DNA of 64,000 bases from Hyaloraphidium curvatum (GCA_025558095.1 JAIVFI010000001.1:1378501-1442500), one strand, 5' to 3'; shown: positions 27,661-39,032, numbered from the stretch's first letter. The notes: generated by a model not told the origin, from the sequence alone. A program made the numbers and translations.

Positions 27661-30443
27661 CTACCGCTTGGCCGCAGAAGCGTCGGCGATTGCCTTATTG
27701 ACCAACGCCTTGCTCGAGTTAACGTGATCGGTCATCTGTGGAGGCGTCGCGTTCAGCTCGAGCCACATTGACCCGCTCACTTCGATCCTCACCCTCGGCT
27801 CGGACGCGTACGGAGCGCAGACCGTCTCAATCTCTGTCCTGCAGGCATCCCAGACGCTCTGGTTGGCACTGGGCGCCCAAATCTTGTCAAGGATGGCCTT
27901 GGTCTGCAGGTCGAGCGTGACGTGGCTCTGCGCCAGGTTCGCGGCGTCGTTCACCGTCCGGCGGCAGTCCGCGGCGTGCTGCGCGAGGAGCGGGTTGGCC
28001 TCGGCGGGGGCCAGCACGGCGTTTGAGTCCGTGCGCAGCTTGTCGATCGCGGCCTGCGTCGTGGGCTGGACGGCGTAGAACTGGTTCAAACAGTTCTGTA
28101 CGTCGCTGTCGAGCTTCTGGTGCGCGGCGGTGTCATAGGCAGCTTGTGCCATGTTGTTCGTCGCGGCGCGGGCGTCGTTGGCGTGCGCAGTCAGCTGCAC
28201 ATCGTGTGAGCAAGTAGACACAGTAGTGCATGATGGAGATCGCACCTCCGGGTTGGCTGCGAAAGCATCCCACAGCGTGTTTGCCTCGGCCTTGAGGGAA
28301 TCCACCTGAGGGAGGTTGGTTCCGGCCGCAGCGAAAGCCGTCTCGTAGTGCTTGACCGAGTCGTCGATCCTCTTGTGTTCCGACGCCAGCGACGAGGTGT
28401 TGTTTGCCGCCGCGACCGCAGCATCCACGGTCTTGCGGGACTCGGCGGCGTGCTCCGTGAGCTGCGTGCCCAGCAAGAGATGAACACCGTGGATATCGAG
28501 ACCTCCCGCCCTTCCTTACCGCAGGGTTCTGCTCGGCAGTAGCTAGAATGGCATCAGCCTGCGCCTTGAGCTGGTTGATGGCATCCGGAGTGATTCCGGG
28601 CTGCGACAGGCCGACGACGATTGCGGTAATGTCCTTGTCGAGCTGCTCGTGCGCGGCCTTATCGTAGCCTGCCTGCGCCATCGACTCGATGCTTTTTCGG
28701 GCCTCGGCGACGTGGGCAGTCATCTGCAGCATGCTCGTCAGCATAGAAGGGGGGGAGGAACGTTTGCGCACACTGACCGCAGGGGTCGGGGTCCCCGCCG
28801 CGAAACTGTCAACGAACGCCAGCCCTTCCGCCTTCAGACGGTCTATCTCGGGGATGTTCGTCCCCGCGGCCGCAAAGGCGGCGTCGTACGCCTTGACGCC
28901 CTCGTCCAACCGCTTGTGCTCGGCATCCTCGTTGGTGGCCTGCTGGGCCGAAGCCACAGCCGAGTCCACGGCGCGCCTGCAGTCGGCCGCGTGGTCCTTG
29001 AGCTGCAAACGCCCCTCAGCAACAGGCGGCAAAGATCGCCTCGAAGCACCTACGACAGGGTTCTTCTCCGCGGTCGCCAGAATCGCGTTGGCCTGGTTCT
29101 GGAGGTCCGTGATCGTGGCCGCCGGCAGGGGGCCGGGCGCCGCCAGGGCGAGCAAGATCTTGGAGATGTCAGCGTCCAGCTGCGCGTGGGCGGAGGAGTC
29201 CACGGCTCCCTGCACCGCGGCGTCGACGGCCTTGCGTCCGTCCTCGCAGTGCGCCCTGAGCTGGATCAGCGCAAGGGGATCAGCTCCAGAAGACCGAGAC
29301 GCCCCTCGGATCGCTCACGCTCGGGTTGCGGGCAGCCGTTTCGTTGAACGTCACGTACGCTTCCTCCTTGATCTTGTTTACCTCCTCGAGGTTGGTCCCC
29401 GCGGCCGTGATCTGGGCCACGTACGACTGAATCTGAGCGTCGAGGTGGGCGTGCGCAGCAGCATCCTGCGCGCTGTTGAGGGCCTGGTTGATGGCCTGGT
29501 CCATGACCGCCTTGGCGTCCTTGGCGTGGGCTTTTGTCTGCGCGGGAACTCTGTCAGCAAGGTCGCACGACGGCGCGAGACGTGGAGCCCACGGATTCGT
29601 TCTGGAGGGGAGCCTCGACCGCCTTAGCTGCCTCATCTTTGCAACGGTAGATCGCGGTCGTGTCCGAGCCAGCAGCCGCCACCTTTTGCAGAATATCCTG
29701 GGTATCGGTGTCCAATTTCGCGTGCATGGCATTGTCGAGGGTCATCATGGCCTCAGCCACGTAGCGCTTGCCGTCATTCGCGTGGTCGATGAGCTAGACG
29801 TCCGACGCTCATGTTCAGCGGAGAACAGTTATCCAAGGCACCCAGGACGACTTACAGCAGGGTTCTGGCACGCCTTCTCGAAGACCTGCGCGGACTCGAT
29901 CTGCACCTTCTTGACCTCGTCCATGTCCGTCGGGTTCGGAGGGGTGTTCTTGGCCAAAGTCTCCTGGTAACGCTTGATGTCCCTATTTGCAAAGATCTTG
30001 GGTCAAGAATCCACTCGACCGTCCGGTAGCTTACGCATCCAACTGGGCGTGCCCGGCGGCATCGATGGCCTCCTGATCCGGCCCACCCGGAACGGTCGGC
30101 GGCGGGTTGGTCACGCCCGGGTCGCCCGACCGCGGGATCTTGACGACCTGGCCGACCTGGAGGGCCTCGGGCTTGACCCCTGGCGGCAGGCGGGCCCGCA
30201 GCACGACGCCGGCGGATAGACCAGACCAGACCAGACCAGCACGTCAGCGCCGCGGTCCATAGAGGCATAGACGGCGAACGGACCGGGATTCGCCTTGACG
30301 ATGGCATCGACGGTGGTCTGGTAGCGCTCCGCGAGCTTCGTGAAGGTGTCGCCCGGCTGCGCGGTGGCGGGCCTCATCAGGAGCTCCGCCGGCCCGGAAT
30401 CGCGAATGAGACCCACCGCAATCGTGTGGTCGATCGTGGCCAT
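27661..30443 (-). CDS. LysM protein with about nine helical repeats, mostly one per exon
   Basis: The start is the ATG at 30443 (MATIDHTIAVGLIRDSG). A LysM domain ('AQPGDTFTKLAERYQTTVD' through 'KANPG|VKPEALQVGQVVKIP') is split by an intron (30180-30283), whose removal gives a perfect LysM C-terminal half. Nine repeats of about 65-75 residues follow. Each opens with a pattern like 'LKDHAADCRRAVDSAVA', has 'HKRLDEGVKAYDAAFAAAGT' in the middle and ends at 'NP'. From repeat 2 to repeat 8 each repeat begins at an exon start and all these introns are phase 0. The last exon holds repeats 8, 9 and a partial one. LysM binds GlcNAc-containing glycans such as chitin. No signal peptide is evident, so its location is unclear. 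The stop is at 27661. Confidence 0.85.
30218..30239. repeat. pentanucleotide microsatellite inside a LysM-gene intron
   Basis: About four copies of a 5-bp unit (AGACC read on +). It lies inside the intron 30180-30283, so length changes should not alter the protein. Confidence 0.8.
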
Positions 30444-30876
30444 CGGAATCGTCGGCCCTGTTTGCGGATTCAAATGCGGAAACGGACCCCGGTTTGTCAC
30501 GGAAGGAAGGACCCGCGCCCGACGACCCTGACGGCGGGAGATGGCCGCCACCCGTCCGACGAATTCCGCTAATCTCCGTCCATCGGCGACAATAAAGAAT
30601 CTTATTTTGACTTCAAGGAGTCGCAGGATCAAGTTCCGGCGACAGCATCACTTCCAGGTATCGGATCGCATGAATGACGCGTCGTGGCACCGAAACCCAC
30701 CGCTGTCCGCCACGGCCGAACGGATGAAATGTAAAGGCACTCATCTTCTTTATCTTGGACCTGATCGATGTCGAGAAGTTCTGCAGTCGAAGCGATCGCG
30801 GTCAACCTGGAGTTGTCTCCCGCGGAGTTGAGCCATCACGCGGCCTCCCACAACTCATCTCCACGAATCCGGCGGG
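30444..30876. other. divergent intergenic region
   Basis: About 430 bp between the LysM gene (-) and the alpha/beta hydrolase gene (+), noticeably richer in A/T around 30580-30760 than the flanking genes. This fits a shared promoter; no specific element is claimed. Confidence 0.4.
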
Positions 30877-31821
30877 ATGGCTTCCGCGGCACGAATTCCG
30901 TACGATGAGCTCGGCCTTTTCCACGAGAACGCGGCGGAATACGGCCTGCCCTTCGGCTCGCCCCCCGCGGTGCGCCGCGAGTCCGTCGCCCTGCCGGACG
31001 GCCGCTCCCTTTCCGCGCTCGCGTGGGGCACCGGTCCGCCCGAAATCGTGTTCCTGCACGGCGGGGGACAGAACGCCCACACGTGGGATACAGTCGCCCT
31101 GGCGCTGCGGCCCCGTTCGCTGCTGTGCGTGGACCTCCCCGGCCACGGCCACTCGGACGGCCCGGGCGACGCGCAGAAAGGCGGCGCGGGCCCCGTCGGC
31201 GCGGCGGCGGACGTCGAAGTGGTCGTCAGGAAGCTCGCACCCGACGCCAAGGGGGTCGTCGGCATGTCGTACGGCGGGATGACGGCGGTCGCGCTGGCCG
31301 ACCGCGCGCCGGACCTGGTGCGCAAGCTCGTGCTCGTGGACGTGCTCCCGGGCCTCGAGGGCGGCCGCGGCAAGCACATCGTCGAGTTCATCAACGGACC
31401 GCCGACGTTCCCGACGTTCGACGACATCCTCGCCAGGACGATCAAGTACAACCCCACACGGTCGGAATCGAGCCTCCGCAGGGGCATCCTGCACAACGCG
31501 GTGCAGCTCGAGGACGGGAGCTGGGTGTGGCGGCATTCGCGGTGGCGGATCGCCGAGACGGAGGCGAAGCAGACGGAGGCAGGGGCCGACAAGCCACGGC
31601 CGATCGCGGCCGACCTGCTCGGTGCTCTCGGCAAGATCAAGGTGCCGGTGCTTCTCGCGCGGGGGATGAGGCCGGACTCGGTGCTGCGCGACGACGACGA
31701 GGAGAGGCTGAAGCAGGCGCTGCCCTCGGCCGAGGTGCTCCGTTTCCAGGAGGCCGGGCATTCCATCCAGGGCGACATGCCGGTGGAGCTGGCCAAGGCT
31801 ATCGGCGACTTCATCGGGTGA
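30877..31821 (+). CDS. alpha/beta hydrolase
   Basis: A single-exon 314-residue protein. The oxyanion motif HGGGQ (in 'IVFLHGGGQNAHTWD') is at residues about 60-64. The nucleophile elbow is GMSYGG (about 128-133). A catalytic His is likely in 'FQEAGHSIQGDMP' (about 293), and an acid may lie in the 'VLLARGMRPDSVL' region. 'VDLPGHGHSDGP' is the typical strand-loop before the nucleophile domain. The fold covers esterases, lipases, haloalkane dehalogenases and C-C hydrolases; the substrate cannot be inferred. It converges with the FNT transporter gene, 90 bp apart. Confidence 0.9.
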   Translation: MASAARIPYDELGLFHENAAEYGLPFGSPPAVRRESVALPDGRSLSALAWGTGPPEIVFLHGGGQNAHTWDTVALALRPRSLLCVDLPGHGHSDGPGDAQKGGAGPVGAAADVEVVVRKLAPDAKGVVGMSYGGMTAVALADRAPDLVRKLVLVDVLPGLEGGRGKHIVEFINGPPTFPTFDDILARTIKYNPTRSESSLRRGILHNAVQLEDGSWVWRHSRWRIAETEAKQTEAGADKPRPIAADLLGALGKIKVPVLLARGMRPDSVLRDDDEERLKQALPSAEVLRFQEAGHSIQGDMPVELAKAIGDFIG

Positions 31822-31911
31822 TCTATGACTCTATGGCGAAAGAGGGGTCATGGTACAGCTGTCAGATGAAGGTGAATGATCATGCTTCTGCTTCTGATGA
31901 CGTGTCCCCGT

Positions 31912-34360
31912 TCACTTCGTCGGCGACGCGACCGGCGACCGCGGCGCCTGCGGCCACCCCGGCCCCGCCGAAACGGGCGACTGCGGCGGCGCCTGCACCA
32001 CCACCACGGGTCTCTGCCCCCACGTCCCCGCGTAGGCGAACGTCGGCGCGTACGCGGGGGAAAGCAGCTCGGCCTGCGCGACCTGCTGCCCCGCCAGCGA
32101 GAACGTCGAGCCGCCCCTGCTGCCCGCGGGGCCCGTGACGTAGACCACCGAGTCGGCGCGGGACATGGGGTCCACCAGCGGGCCGATGGGCCCGTCGGCG
32201 TACAGGATCGGGTCCGAGGTCGAGATGAGCGTCGGCACCCTCGACACGGGGGCGGCCGAGGGGTCCAGCTCGGCCATGCCGGCGGCGAAGGACTGCCGGA
32301 TGAGGTCGTTGGAGCTGGGAAGCTCGGTGCCTTCCTCGGGGAGGGGGATCGGGGGGGCGGGGGCGCGGCCCCACTTGCCGGCGTGGCGGGCGGGTTCCGA
32401 GAAGGAGTGCCTTGCAGGAATCGGGTGAGATCATGGGGGAAGAGCGGAAAGAGAAAATGCCCACCAATGGTACATAAAGAACTCCGAGCCGCCGATGAGA
32501 AAGCCGCCGCCGATGATGTTGCCCAGGAGCGCGGCAGACTGGTTGTACCAGAACCCGGCCCAGGTTGCCGTCAGTCCCGGTGGCTGGTAGTACAGTCCGA
32601 GGCTGGGGAAAGAACGTCAGGTGGCAGGCGAGCAACAGGCGCGAAGACCCACGTGATGAAGCTCATGTTGGCGATGCAGTGCTCGAACCCGATCGCCGCA
32701 AACTGTTCACAACAAACCAGTCAGACCCACGAACTCCCGATCGCGCAACGCCCCTCCACCCACGCAGAAGATGGGGACCCACATCCCGATGATCTTGCCC
32801 GTCACGTCCCGCGCCGCCAACCCCATGAAGATCGACAGGCACACGAGCGCATTGGCCGGGATCGCGCGGACGAAGATCATGTACCACGGCATCGAGGTCT
32901 TGGAGTTGGCCACGGTCGCCAGGAAGCTCAGATACGGCTGCGTGCCGTAGATGTTGGTGACGTAGCCGAAGAGGAAGGCGAAGAAGAAGGCGGCGCCCAT
33001 GTTGGAGACGTAGACGAGGGTCCAGTTGAGCAGGACGTCGAGGAAGCGGACCTTGCCGTTGAAGAAGGCGACGAGGCTGGGACAAAGGATAAGCCGCGAC
33101 CAACGTCGGAGCGGGCAGCCGAACCCACAGAATCATGGTGTTTCCGGTGAAGAGCTCACCGCCAAACAGCACGATGAACTGGCGGCGCGAGGATCAGTAC
33201 GGTCCGTCGATGCAGGCGCGCAATACCCACGAAAATCCCGACTGGGAAGGTAGCGCCGATGATCAGCTTCATGACTCCGGGGTACTCGGCGCGGAACTCG
33301 GCCGGTAATCCCCCTCCGGTCGCAATTGCGAAGGCGGCGCCGCAGAAGGTGAAGAAGCCCGCGAGCGCCCCCAGGAACAGCGTCTTGTCCCACGGGATCC
33401 GCGACTTTTCCACCCCGCGCTTCAGGATCATGGTCTCGAGGGCCTTGCCCATGTTGATGTCGTGCTCCTTTGCCGGGGCCTTGCCCGGGGTCGCGAGCTC
33501 CCCCGCCGAGCCGGTCATGTCGACCGCGGTCTCGGCCGGCGCCGCGTTGGCCGTTTCGGGGCTGACGTCCTCGTCGGCGGCCCGCGGACGGCGCTGCGTC
33601 AGCGTGGCGGCGGTGTAGGTGATCTCGGGCGGCGCCTCCGCGTCCGCCGCCTCGCCCGTGTCGATCCTCGCGGGGGTCGGCGTCCTCGGCGCCGCCGGCA
33701 CGGGGGTCCTGCCGCGGGTCGGCACCCGCTCCGCATCCGGCGCCGGGCTGGGCGTGTGGCCCGCGGAACCCGAGTCCTCGCGGGGCAGGGCGCCCGTCTC
33801 GCGCAGCCGGTCGACGTGCCGGGCGATGGCCTCGAGGTGGTACGCCGCCTCGCCGGCCGGGGTCGGCTTGCGTGCGGGGAGCGTCTGGGCGCCGAACGGG
33901 CGGGCCGAGGAGGGGCGCGAGCGCTCGCGGTCGAGGGTTGCGACGACGGCGGGGTCGTGGGTCTGGGCGGTTTCCGAAGGGGAATCCCGGATAGGAAATA
34001 AATCCAATGTCGAGTGTTCCCAGCAGTTTAGATCAATTAATGCGGTGCGCAGGGCGGCCGGGGGAACCGGGGGCGCGGGTCAGGCACCGAGTCGGGCGGC
34101 CCGTGCGCCGCACCCACCGCTCCGACGGCGCGCTCGCCGGCCTCCTGCACGCTGCGCGGCCGCGCAAAGTCGACGTCCGGGTGGACGTGCCGCGCGTGGA
34201 GCGTCAGCAGGAAGTTCGGGTCGAACGGCGCCGCGGCCGGCTGCGACGGGATCAGCGGCGGCGGCGTCTCCGTGTGGTCCGGGGCGGCGGCGCCGGCCGC
34301 CGAGGCGTCCGATTTCGAGGCAGAGACGTCCATTGCGGCCCGAGGCGGGGTATTTGGCAC
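31912..34360 (-). CDS. formate/nitrite transporter (FNT) family protein with long N- and C-terminal extensions
   Basis: About seven exons. The FNT core begins near 'WDKTLFLGALAGFFTFCGAA' and carries the hallmark 'GGELFTGNTMILW', then 'LLNWTLVYVSNMGAAFFFAF', 'PANALVCLSIFMGLAARDVT', 'IGFEHCIANMSFITW' and 'LLGNIIGGGFLIGG', covering all six helices of this pentameric channel family. It is expected to move formate, nitrite, lactate or similar anions. The first exon (ATG at 34360 or 34333) joins with GTGCCT...CGCCCAG to the long second exon. Together they place a disordered region of about 280 residues before the first helix, longer than in most family members. A Ser/Pro-rich tail of about 120 residues follows the last helix. 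The exon edges in 32400-33250 are approximate. Confidence 0.85.
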
Positions 34361-34491
34361 TCTTGGGACGCGCAGGGGTATTCGAGGAGAAAGCAGGTTT
34401 TCGAGGGTGGCGGTGCGACAATCAGGTGGCGCTCGGATCTACTCGGAGAAGCAGAAGCTGACTCCAACCGAAGCATGTTCCGGACTTCGAA

Positions 34492-36003
34492 TCACGGCAG
34501 CGCGGTCCCATTTGCCCTCTCCCGCCCCGCCGCACCCCCCTCCTCGCCAACGTCCAGCGGATCCAAATCCAGCACGTCCATATCGAAGCTCCCCGACCGC
34601 CCGCCAAAGATCCCCCTTGCCGGCATCGCCTCCCCGTCCCCGTTGGGCACATCCAGCATCCTGTACCCCTCCTCATCCGCCGCCGCCGCGGTCCCGCCCG
34701 TGTCGTCGCGCGGGCCGAGCCACATGCCGCCCCAGAACCAGACCCAGCCGACGATCGCCGCCGCGAAGCCCGCGACGGCGGCCAGGTACGCCGCGCCGTC
34801 GATCGACAGCACGAGCAGCACATCCACCCATTCATCGTACGCGCTCATGAGCACGAGACCCGCGCAGAGCACGAGGAACGAGGCCAGGTGGTCCAGGTGG
34901 GCCAGCGCGGGGGCCAGCGCGAGTGCGCGCGCGCACGCGGCGAGGAAGAGCAGGGCGCCGAAGGAGGTGTGCAGCACCGCCGACAGCGAGGTGAACTGCG
35001 CCGTGTGCTGCGAGAGCACGTAGCCGACCACGGCGAAGGAGATGGCGGGGAGGAGGTTGCGGTGAGGCGCGGCCCCCGGCTCGGGGGGAGGAAGACGCCG
35101 CGAGATGACGTGCTGCACGGCCAGGCCGGCGAAGCCGCCGACAAAGAGCACGGCGCCGACGATCCAGTGTTCCTGGTTGCGGTGCGAGCGCGGATCGAGC
35201 TCGATCTCCTCCGTGAACATCGTTATGCAGCCCAGCAGGATCAGGCCCAAACTCTCCAGCGTTTCGTTGGACAGCGAAAGCGGGCCCGATTGCGTGCGCA
35301 GGAGGCCGAGCGATCGCAGGATCCAGAAGGCCGCCAGCTTGATGAGCAGGATGCCCTTGACAAAGTGCGATACGGCGGATCCGGGGTGCCACCAGTAGCC
35401 GAACCTGGCGGCGGCAATGATTCCGAGCAGCACCTGCCACGGCGCCGAAAGCACTAGCACGGGCGCCAGCACCGCGTGGGCCCGCGCCAAGAGCACTTCC
35501 CCCCGGGCCGCGGGATCCCCGCCCGATCTCCACGGCTTCGGCAGCCTCAGTATCGGATTCCACTTGGCCAGCCTGCCCGGCAGGTCCCACGCCGAGCCCG
35601 TCGCCCGCCAACGCCTCAGGTTCCGCACCGCGCCCACGGCCGCCTGCCCGAACGACAGCAGCACCATCACCCAGCCGAGCAGCTTGTGCAACCAGGCGGA
35701 CTGGCTGACCACGCGAAAGTCCCCCTTGAGGAGCCACAGCGCCAGCAGGCCCAGCACCGGGCCGCCGACGGCGGACAGCATCCCCAGGAGCGGGTGCAGA
35801 GGCCACTTGCGCCTCCCGGCGACGACAACGAGCGGTGGCAAAAGAACGAAGGCCAAGGTCATGATCGTTCCGTGGGCAAGCACGCTGCGGTGCCACAGCG
35901 GCAGCGGGCCTTCCACGCGGAGCTGCCACTCGCGGTCCTTGGCAAACTGCGGCACGTCCGAGGACATGTGGCCGCCGTGGCCGCTCCCGTCGGTCGAGTT
36001 CAT
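34492..36003 (-). CDS. Ytp1-like multipass membrane protein
   Basis: A single-exon 503-residue protein starting MNSTDGSGHGGHMSSDVPQF. About ten hydrophobic segments are visible. The first four ('HGTIMTLAFVLLPPLVVV' onward) resemble a cytochrome b561-like N-terminal module, with His residues in 'WHRSVLAHG' and 'WLHKLLGW'. The C-terminal half contains 'RSHRNQEHWIVGAVLFVGGF', which fits the Ytp1 C-terminal domain with its conserved His/Gln pair. Ytp1 proteins are fungal plasma-membrane or mitochondrial proteins of unknown function; heme or metal binding through the His residues is a possibility. The tail is acidic and cytosolic. Confidence 0.7.
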   Translation of the reverse strand: MNSTDGSGHGGHMSSDVPQFAKDREWQLRVEGPLPLWHRSVLAHGTIMTLAFVLLPPLVVVAGRRKWPLHPLLGMLSAVGGPVLGLLALWLLKGDFRVVSQSAWLHKLLGWVMVLLSFGQAAVGAVRNLRRWRATGSAWDLPGRLAKWNPILRLPKPWRSGGDPAARGEVLLARAHAVLAPVLVLSAPWQVLLGIIAAARFGYWWHPGSAVSHFVKGILLIKLAAFWILRSLGLLRTQSGPLSLSNETLESLGLILLGCITMFTEEIELDPRSHRNQEHWIVGAVLFVGGFAGLAVQHVISRRLPPPEPGAAPHRNLLPAISFAVVGYVLSQHTAQFTSLSAVLHTSFGALLFLAACARALALAPALAHLDHLASFLVLCAGLVLMSAYDEWVDVLLVLSIDGAAYLAAVAGFAAAIVGWVWFWGGMWLGPRDDTGGTAAAADEEGYRMLDVPNGDGEAMPARGIFGGRSGSFDMDVLDLDPLDVGEEGGAAGRERANGTALP

Positions 36004-37061
36004 CGTCTGTTGTCCGAGTACGGCGGTAGGGAGGTGTCCGAGGCGGGAAAAAGGGCCCCTTGCGGGTCCGCAGATCCTCGTCGGCGGAGGGTCGGCCGGC
36101 GGTTCCTAGGCGTCCAGGGCCCCAATTGGCCCGTCCGGGGCGCCAAGAGCGATCGCAGGAGCAAGAAAACAACCCCGCTTTTGGGAGAAGTGGCCCGGGG
36201 TGCGCTCGCTCTCCGTACTCGGTTCGCGGTTTGGCCGAGGTCGGCGAGGGTCCCGCTCCGCCCTGTTCCGCCAAAAGCACTTCCAGGCAGGCTCCGAACT
36301 CGCACCGAGCTCGCCCACACAGGCCTCTCGGCTCTTTTCGGAGCTCTATTGCTGTTTGGCCGCCGTCGCCGGAAGTTCCGGTCGCGGGGGACGTTTCCCG
36401 GTTCGGCGGTGATTCACCGATCTGGTGCCCGGCGGTGGGCGCTCCAACGGCGCCATGAGCGGGTCCGCCGGACAGCGGTCCGACTCGACCACCAATATAT
36501 CTTCATCTCCCTTGAAGGAGGGCGCGAGCACCGCCGTGTGGGAGTGCACCAGTGGGTTGGCCCGCCGCTCCCACTTCGACTCTCTCACCCCGCCCCCGCT
36601 CCCCCTCCTTCCGCGGCACCAGAGTGCGGGACCCCGTGGACGGGTCCCAAGGCGCGGCAGAGCCCGTTCGAGCTGACGATCCTGTGCGCCATCTGCGGCG
36701 GGCGGATGTTCGAGAGGGTCCGCAAAAGGCGGCTGGTCGTGGTGTCGTGGGTCGCCAGCGTCCCTCGGTGCGCATGTCTGGCACTGATTGCTATGTGTTG
36801 CAGTGCCAGATAGTGGAATGGCGCTCTCGGTTCGGTGGGGGCGTCGATGCGGCATGTCCCCCACCGCCGTTCTGTAGACGAGAGGCCGCGTAGCTGCAAA
36901 TCAAAACCGTTTCCTCTCTTTGTGCATCTTTCGCCGCCTTTGCCTTCGATCTCGCCTCAACCGAAGCTGGATGGTGATCACACGAAGGGGTGGACCCCGC
37001 TGCGCCGCCTGAATCCCTGCTCCCTGGAATCCCAAGTCGGAGCCCACACCGCGCAACCACG
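36004..37061. other. 1-kb intergenic region between divergent genes
   Basis: The largest gene-poor gap in the window. No frame with a recognisable domain was found. A minus-strand stretch near 36560-36680 has scattered WW-like words (DPSTG, KWERR) but in different frames. It likely holds the promoters of the Ytp1-like and amidohydrolase genes, and perhaps an unrecognised short gene. Confidence 0.4.
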
Positions 37062-38800
37062 ATGGCGGCCCCCGCGCAGCACGCGGACGTCATCTATGTC
37101 GGCAACGCCATCACGATGGTCGACGGCGCGCCGCGCGCCGAGGCGGTGGCCGTGTCGGGCGGCCGCATCCTCGCCGTGGGCCCCCGCGCCGCAGTGGAGG
37201 CGCACAAGGGGCCGGCGACCGAGGTCCACGAGCTGCCGGCCGGCACCGTGCTGCTGCCGGGCTTCGTGGACCCGCACAGCCATTTCTTCAACTCGCTGGC
37301 GACGTCGGAGCAGGTCAACATTTCTGCGCCCCCAGTCGGGCCGTGCAAGACCGTCAAGGACATCGTGGAGGAGCTCAAAAAGGGTGCCGTGGACCTGCCG
37401 GGGCCCGATGTCCTGATCGGCTACGGCTACGACGACTCCATCTTCGGGCCGCTCACGGTGGACGACCTTGACCCCGCTTTCCCCGACCGGCCGGTCCTCG
37501 TGATGCACGTCTCGCTCCACGGCGCGGTGCTCAACTCCGCTGCGATGGCAAAGTACGGCATCACCAAGGACACCGTGACGCCCGAGGGCGGCATCATCGT
37601 CCGCCGGCCGGGCTCCAACGAGCCCCTGGGCCTCGTCATGGAGACGGCCTTCCTGCCCGTGTTCTCGAACCTCCCGCACCCGGGACCGGAAAAGCTCCTG
37701 GAGCTGGTCAAAAAAGGGCAGATGCTCTATGCTGCAGCTGGGGTGACGACGGCGCAGGAGGGCGCCACCAACCTGGGCCAAGTGGAAGTGCTCAAGAAGG
37801 CCGCCGCCGCGGGAGCGCTCTTCATCGACGTCGTATCGTACCCCTTCATCGCCTACGCCGAGCAAACGCTGGCAAAGTACCCGGCCGAGACGTTCGGCAA
37901 GTACGAGAACCGGCTCAAGCTCGGGGGGATCAAGATCACGATGGTGGGCCGCGAAATGTTTGGCGGTCGGCGGACTCGCTGACCCTCCTACCCTCAAAGG
38001 ACGGCTCGCCCCAGGGTCGCACGGCCTACTTCACCACCCCGTACCTCGAAGGCGGTCCCTCCGGCCAGGAGAACTGGTGCGGCGAGCCGACCTTCTCGCA
38101 GGACTTCTTCAACGGCGCCCTGAAAAAATGCTACGATGCCGGGCTGCAGGCCCTGTTCCACGCCAACGGCGACGCGGCGATCGACATGGTCATCAAGGGG
38201 CACGAGTACGCCGCAGCGGGCTCGCTGGACAAGGACAGGAGGTCGGTGGTGGTTCATTCGCAGTTTGTCCGCAAGGACCAGCTGCAGAAGTACGCCGAGT
38301 ACAAGGTTCGCCTCCGCCTCTGTCGCATCCGGCCTCGCTGACGTTGCCCGCAGCTCCTGCCTACCATGTACACCGAGCACACCTTCTTCTTCATGGCCGC
38401 ACACGTGCGCAACCGGGGCGTGGAGCAGGCATCATACATCAGCCCCATGCGGGACGCCCTGGACCTTGGATTACGTGTTACCAATCACACTGACTTCAGC
38501 GTACTCCCCATTGATCAGCTCACGACGGTTTGGAGCGCTGTGAACCGGGTGGACCGCGAGGGGAAGGTGCACGGGCCGGACCAGTGCATCACGCCGTGGG
38601 AGGCCCTCAAGGCCATCACCGCCGACGCCGCGCACCAGTACTTCGAGGAAGACAGCAAGGGCACGCTGGAGCCGGGGAAGCTGGCGGACCTGGTGGTGCT
38701 GGACCGGGACCCGCTGACGGTAGACCCGATGGAGATCAAGGACATCAGGGTGCTCGAGACGATCAAGGAGGGCAAGACGATCTACAGGCGCAAGGAGTGA
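37062..38800 (+). CDS. amidohydrolase family 3 protein
   Basis: Three exons from the ATG at 37062. The N-terminal 'ADVIYVGNAITMVDGAPRAE' strand pair leads to the metal-binding 'LPGFVDPHSHFF' (HxH, residues about 68-74). After the first intron (donor GTGGGC) comes 'DGSPQGRTAYFTTPYLEGG', then 'ALFHANGDAAIDMVI' with another metal ligand. The third exon has 'NHTDFSVLPID' with the catalytic Asp region, 'CITPWEALKAITADAAHQYF', and the closing 'GTLEPGKLADLVVLDRDPLT'. This is the layout of YtcJ-like, metal-dependent amidohydrolases acting on amides or N-acyl compounds. The substrate is unknown. About 540 residues, normal for the family. Confidence 0.9.
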
Positions 38801-39032
38801 ATGTATCTAGCATCCTTATTCTAGTTTCTTGAAGGAGATCCAGACACTCAACCTCGAGCGCTGCTTCGAGGGAGCAGCTGGGATTCGGAGGCCAAGTCAT
38901 CAACCAAACAGCAACCCGGCGGAGCCCGTGTACACGCTCCTCGCCAAGATAACCTCCTCCGTCGGTTGCCGTCTGCTCCGTCTCGCCTCTGCCCTCCGCC
39001 CGGGCGCCCGAATCGCGCGGATTTCGGCCGCC

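Noticed and set aside
30180-30283. Apparent frameshift in the LysM domain at a pentanucleotide repeat
   Set aside because: An intron with a GT donor and CCAG acceptor removes the repeat and restores a perfect LysM half, so no slippage needs to be invoked.
34000-34007. TTG at 34007 as start of the FNT protein
   Set aside because: Non-ATG starts are unlikely here; an upstream exon (ATG 34360/34333) joins in phase with good splice sites.
36425-36890. Small gene with WW-like or zinc-like words in the 1-kb gap
   Set aside because: DPSTG and KWERR are in different minus frames, and the plus-strand CxxC stretch has no further ligands; insufficient for a call.
18463-38800. Secondary-metabolite cluster (PhyH, BVMO, hydrolase, amidohydrolase)
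   Set aside because: No polyketide synthase, NRPS, terpene cyclase or pathway regulator is present, and housekeeping genes lie between.
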